From Apus apus (lineage: Eukaryota; Chordata; Aves; Apodiformes; Apodidae): DNA of 64,000 nt. A program made the translations under genes and the position numbers. The notes beneath the pieces were generated by a model, which saw only the letters and a list, made by a program, of their open reading frames with translations, ran no database searches and was not told the origin of the DNA. The stretch lies in assembly GCF_020740795.1 (NCBI RefSeq), contig NC_067296.1:7045001-7109000 (forward strand), given 5' to 3'. Shown here piece after piece: positions 26,448-64,000 of this stretch. Position 1 is the stretch's first letter. The number at the start of each line of letters is the position of its first letter.

Positions 26448-26459
26448 CAATATGGCGGC
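26448..26459 (+). promoter_or_regulatory. YY1 / TISU-like element CAATATGGCGGC
   Basis: It contains the YY1 core ATGGCGGC and differs at one position from the TISU consensus SAASATGGCGGC. In many CpG promoters this element sits just downstream of the start site. Its ATG also opens a 9-codon upstream frame (26452-26481). Confidence 0.6.
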
Positions 26460-26481
26460 GCCGTGTCGCGGCGGCCGCTGA
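26452..26481 (+). other. Upstream open reading frame 1 (MAAPCRGGR)
   Basis: The ATG within the YY1-type element reads nine codons to TGA and is out of the way of the main ATG at 26571. If transcription starts upstream of 26452, ribosomes could initiate here and must re-initiate. A second, five-codon frame (MGRGV, 26505-26522) follows before the main start. Their relevance depends on the unknown transcription start. Confidence 0.4.
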
Positions 26482-26570
26482 GGGAGGCGCGTCCCTTCCG
26501 GGTGATGGGACGCGGGGTCTGAGCGCTCGGGCACCCCGTCCCAACACCCACCCCCTCCCTCCCGCCCGCC

Positions 26571-59900
<33,330 letters not shown>

Positions 59901-62900
59901 CCCTGAGTAGGGTTGATAAGTTCTGTTTGTACATAAAACAATGTTCCAGAGATGGATTAAAGTGGATGGGGAAAAAAATGGGACCCTGGTGTATCAACAC
60001 AGCAGCACATTGCTCTTACCACAGTGGTATTTGGGGAGGAGGAAAAAAAATATCCTGTCCATCCTACAAAACTATTAGCAGTTTTGTTTAAATTATTGCT
60101 TACAGAGTTAATACAGTAGATGTAAAGTCTCTTTGTTTCAATGCTAGTCATCCTTATGATCAAGTCTGTCTCTTCTAGTCTTTTACCAATTGTTCAGTCT
60201 TGCATCCCAGCTAAATCTGATAAATCAGCTGGGTTCCTCAATAGAAATTATGCCCCTTGGAAATACTGAATATAGCTGTAGAGCCTTGTGATGTTAGCAC
60301 ATGTGTTCACAATAAACTATACTGCAGTGGCTAATGACCGCCTAAGATCCTTCTGGGTTTTTCTTTGTGTGTACATGACTAGACAAGGCAGTGTGTTATG
60401 GATTTTGAAGTGAACAGCCTGTAGGATGTTTGTGGAAAGGGTTTTCCTCCTGTTCAGCAATTGATTTTTAAACCCTTTTTTAATATCAGCGCTTCATCTT
60501 CTGAGACATATTTTTGGGGTTATGGAAGGTTTTACATCAGGAGCACACAATAGCATCTACTCTATTTAGCTTGTGAGTCTCGAGTTAAAGGTATTTTAAA
60601 ACCCCCAAACTTCTGTGCTTTCCATTTTCTTTCACACATTGGCAGATCATGGACAGAGCACATACAGGAATGTTAAAAACAAGTTTCAGAACAAATAAAC
60701 CCACCTTTTTAACCCTTGACTATAATGCATTTAGTACCGGTTGTGTCTGTTTAGCAAGATCCTGTCCTTTGTATGTATAAGGTTGTGTCCTGTTTTACTG
60801 CAGACCTGCAACTTCTGGTTTGTCTTTTTGTGCAAATCATTTTTGTTCTCAACTATTAGTTCCTGTTTGTGATCTAAAAGAAACCTGAGTTCCCATGAAG
60901 CCGCTCTAGCAAAATTAAATTTCAGTTCATTTGTGTACTGTAAGAGTCACCAATACATTTCTGAACTCTGAAATATCTGTGAAGCAAACATGACTGAACC
61001 CTGCAGCTTTGCTTGCCCTAGAGATTTTTCTTTCCTTGAATTGCATTGGTTTTCTGTGACAAGTTTCCATGGTAGAATACCAGTTAACTGTTGAAGGGCT
61101 GAGGTCTGTGCTTTGAACTAATTTTAATGTCAAGTTCTAAGCCTTCTCTAAACTAGAAGAGGAGAGCAGATGTTCTACTTCCTAAAATGATGTAAACAAA
61201 GGTGTTATATTAACTACTCTGCTACCTATTTTAGCCAAACCTAAAATATAACAGTATTAAAAAAACCCAAACAAACTCCACAGCAATGTTTCTGATTAGT
61301 ATTAAATATTTAACCTGTTTTTTTTACTTTAAGTTTCCCAGTAAGATGGCTGTAGTTGAGGTTGTCTTGGGACATTCCACTCTCAGATGTTGGGATCTTG
61401 GTTTTGTTTCGTTTTAATTATTTTTGTGAGCTATTTCCAGAGGGTTTGTATGGTGCTCTTCTCCAATAATTATTGTTTGGGGGTGGTTTTGCAGTCAATA
61501 GTAGAAGTAAGGCTTTCACATTTTGACTTTTTATTTTTAACCAAAGAAAAATAAATGGTGGTTGTGGCTCTTCAACTTTTAAACACCCATTGGATTAAAT
61601 CTGCACACTTAATACTTAGTAGAAAGGAATATGTGGCTCTATTTTACAATAAGACTGAAAACTAAACAATGCTGATAGTTACTTTGCTGCATCTGAAATG
61701 GCCTTTTGTGTTGCATTTAGTATAGTTGCTTATTCCCTGGTAATGTCACTTCAATTACAGTAAAACGGAAGTATTTAATTCTATTTAAATCTCTAAGAAC
61801 AGGCTATTTTTCTTCTGATTTTTTCAGATTTTGAATGTGTCACTGCCTCGACGAATGTATACCCTCATCTCCTATCCAAACACAAACTTGTTAAAGTTGC
61901 ATGCTTTTTTCTGTATTTTGCGGTTTTGAAAGCCTCACAGCTCATGTCTTGAAACAAGTCTCTCTTAATTTTCAGATCTTAAATTACTTTACAGGGCTTT
62001 CTTTAATGTGCAACATTTGTCCTGTCTCTGCATATAGAATAAGGGCCTTTAATGAGTCTTTTCCTTCAGCCTTAGTTCTGAGACTGTTTTTTTTTTTTTT
62101 TTTACTTAAGCTTTTATTGTATTTACACCATTTATAAACTGCTGAAATGAGGTATGTGACATTAACACATCCTAGACTCTAGTGCACGGAGGAGAAGGGG
62201 GACTGGAATGCAATTGGATTGTAACAGCCTTAATCCTGTCAATTTTCTGGAATTGATTGTTAAAGCAATAAGACTGGTATGTTAAGTGTGATACCTGAAT
62301 GGGTCTTATTCACATCACCTCTTTGGTTTCCCTTACACAGTCAGAAAGCTCATAACCCACAGACATCTTAAATAAGTTCAAAACACTGAGCCAAAGCTCC
62401 TGCAGTAGTCACTGCTGGTTCTGATCTTGTCCTGGCTCTGCTGACACAGACTTCATCTGTCTGCAGTGAGTTCAGTGGTTTTAGAGGAATGATGGATGAG
62501 AACAAGGTCTGTGTCAGCATCTCCTGGAAGAGATTGAGACATCTGTGCAATACATGGAGTAATAAAAAGTAACCTCTTAGACTTTCAAAGTAGTGTTATG
62601 CAACTAGTTGAACTATAAATTGGTTTACCTATAATGGTATAAATATGGAGACTGCATGATACTTGTTATTACATACCTTGGAACCCTGTAGGAACTAGGT
62701 AGGCAGGGGGAGGATGCAAATGAGGAAAACCTGAACATCTCCCTTTCATGTTGCTTCTGTTGTGTCTGAAAGTACAATAAAATACCATTTTTCCAGGGGT
62801 TTTTCATGTCCCTTCTCTCACTTTCCAAATTGAAATTGCTCACAGAGCAATTGAAAACAATGTCCACTAATACAAGCAAACACCTCCCTGATTTTAGCTC

Positions 62901-63275
62901 AGTCTTACTATTAACAATGATTAAAAATAGTCACTTTTAGTGTGGAGTAGAACTAAGCTTTTTCTGTCAAAAGTGCAGCTTCTTTTAATATGTAAATTGT
63001 TTGTTGAGCACCTTTAATGTTATTTCTGTGTAAAAATGTATGTTTTCACATATTTAAAATGCCTCTGTTTTCTGAAGATCTCCATATTAAGTGCATTTAA
63101 TATCAATAATTTAAAGAAGAGCATTCCTTGCCCAATGGATGTATACATTTTTGAGAGAATACCAAAATTATATAATATGAAAAAACTATGTAAAGTTTTT
63201 CTACATGAAAATACGATGTATGATACTGTTATAATAGTTAATCAAGTGGTAAATCAATAAAGTTTTAAGAAGTGT
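59901..63275 (+). other. ARFGEF2: ARFGEF2 3' untranslated region
   Basis: About 3.4 kb from the stop to the distal poly(A) signal, AT-rich and without coding potential. Internal AATAAA words at 60311, 60694, 61549, 62561 and 62775 offer alternative ends; the one at 60311 would give a 0.4 kb 3'UTR. A T19 run sits at 62085-62103. A long 3'UTR matches what I recall of the mammalian gene. The 3' boundary is inferred from the final signal. Confidence 0.75.
63256..63261 (+). terminator. ARFGEF2 distal poly(A) signal AATAAA
   Basis: AATAAA is followed by GTTTTAAGAAG and then a G/T-rich element (TGTTGCTTGTTTTTTTTC) 17-35 bases on. Composition shifts to the next CpG island soon after, at about 63340, so this is very likely the true gene end. 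Confidence 0.8.
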
Positions 63276-63439
63276 TGCTTGTTTTTTTTCATTCAGCCTT
63301 CCCTTCAAGGTGAGGTTCATCACTGATGCTACTTACGGGGCTTTCACGTTTGGGGGGGGGCGTGGTGTTTGTTTTTAAACACATCACTCTGCGCCTTCCT
63401 AGCTCCTTCTGGCTGGTTTGTTGTTTTGTTTTTTTTTCC

Positions 63440-63880
63440 TCGGTGGGATTTTTCAGGAATCGAAGCGCTCTTGCCCTTCGGCCTCCCTCGCTCTCTCTCC
63501 TCCTGGGCCCCGCGGCCCACACCCCCAGCCCCGTCCCGCTGGATGCTGCGCCGCCTCCTTGTACGCCCAGGCGTGTCCCCGGGGAGCCAGTCGCTCTTCC
63601 CGCGGGCAGCCGGGGCCGCAGAGCCCCCGCCAGCCCCGGCTGAGGCCGCCCCGGGCCCGGGCCCGGTTCCCGCTGCGGCTGCGAGAGGCGCCCCGGGCCT
63701 GAGGGGAAGCGCCCGGCCATTGGTCGGCCGCCCGCCCGCAAAGCGCGGCGCTGATTGGCTGACAGGGGAGCGCGTCATGGCAAGGGAGGCCGCTGATTGG
63801 CCCGGCGGCCGCGCGGTGTCACCGCCCTGCGTGATGCGGTCACGGTGCCGCCGCCGCGCCCTCTCGCCGCGGTTTGAATG
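63440..63880 (+). promoter_or_regulatory. CSE1L: CpG-island promoter, probably of CSE1L
   Basis: GC- and CpG-rich, TATA-less. It holds three inverted CCAAT boxes (ATTGG at 63719, 63754 and 63796; spacings 35 and 42 bases). The last two share the identical 10-mer GCTGATTGGC. A TTTGAA element follows at 63873-63878, just before the likely start site. Multiple NF-Y boxes with a downstream CHR (TTTGAA) is the architecture of DREAM/B-MYB-FOXM1-controlled G2/M genes. The gene assignment comes from synteny: CSE1L is the next gene after ARFGEF2 in human, in the same orientation. Confidence 0.7.
63873..63878 (+). promoter_or_regulatory. CHR-type element TTTGAA
   Basis: An exact match to the cell-cycle genes homology region bound by LIN54 of the MuvB complex. 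It lies about 75-155 bases downstream of three CCAAT boxes. A hexamer alone is weak evidence; its position relative to the NF-Y boxes and the putative start raises the likelihood. Confidence 0.5.
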
Positions 63881-63884
63881 TGAA

Positions 63885-63947
63885 GCGCAGCCGGAGCGCT
63901 CGGAGCCGCCGCTGCCGCCGCCGCCGCTGCCGGGGGGAAGTCGCCAG
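63885..63947 (+). other. CSE1L: Probable CSE1L exon 1 (5'UTR only)
   Basis: A GC-rich leader with a GCC-type trinucleotide run (GCCGCCGCTGCCGCCGCC) ends in CAG followed by GTGAGG, a strong donor at 63948. It contains no ATG between 63885 and the donor, which agrees with the human gene, whose coding sequence starts in exon 2. CSE1L (CAS/exportin-2) recycles importin-alpha from nucleus to cytoplasm with RanGTP. The 5' limit is a guess placed after the CHR, and identity rests on synteny, not on protein sequence. Confidence 0.55.
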
Positions 63948-64000
63948 GTGAGGCTGGGCCGCGCCGCCCGACACTGCCGGTGGTGGGGGGGTGGCCGCAC

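Noticed and set aside
63289-64000. Minus-strand frames of 150 and 218 codons and plus-strand frames at the right end
   Set aside because: Same CpG-island effect. They are low-complexity Arg/Gly/Pro/Ala with no recognised motif, overlapping the CSE1L promoter elements.

Overview
The window is nuclear DNA from a vertebrate, most likely a bird. All recognisable coding sequence is split into short GT-AG exons. Introns are compact, two CpG-island promoters are present, and two degraded 3' ends of CR1 LINEs carry the avian-type terminal word TTCTATG/ATTCTGTG. There is no prokaryotic or organellar content, and no CRISPR array, tRNA or rRNA gene was found.

Layout, all on the + strand. (1) 89-12419: the last 14 coding exons of PREX1, a PIP3- and Gbetagamma-activated Rac exchange factor, covering about 492 C-terminal codons. 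Its 3'UTR runs to a poly(A) signal near 13831. (2) About 13.86-26.0 kb: AT-rich intergenic DNA holding an old CR1 fragment and a long polypyrimidine tract. (3) About 26.0-26.9 kb: a CpG island with CACGTGAC and YY1-type elements, the promoter of ARFGEF2. (4) 26571-59900: the complete ARFGEF2 (BIG2) coding region in 39 exons. These join without a frame break into 1792 codons plus stop, against about 1785 residues in human. A 3'UTR of about 3.4 kb ends at a poly(A) signal at 63256. (5) About 63.4-64.0 kb: a second CpG island with three inverted CCAAT boxes and a TTTGAA (CHR) element. A GT donor follows at 63948. By position this is the promoter and non-coding first exon of CSE1L, whose coding part lies beyond the window.

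The gene order PREX1-ARFGEF2-CSE1L matches human 20q13.13, but PREX1 points the same way as ARFGEF2 here, whereas in human it points the opposite way. PREX1 acts at the plasma membrane on Rac. ARFGEF2 acts at the trans-Golgi and recycling endosomes on ARF1/3. CSE1L exports importin-alpha from the nucleus. They are conserved neighbours, not an operon or a pathway.

I looked for a novel system and did not find one. The most useful observations are regulatory or comparative: the cell-cycle-type CSE1L promoter, the PREX1 orientation, a consensus donor buried inside ARFGEF2 exon 14, a complete set of brefeldin-sensitising residues, a CX5R motif in PREX1, and an exon-like open frame in a PREX1 intron.
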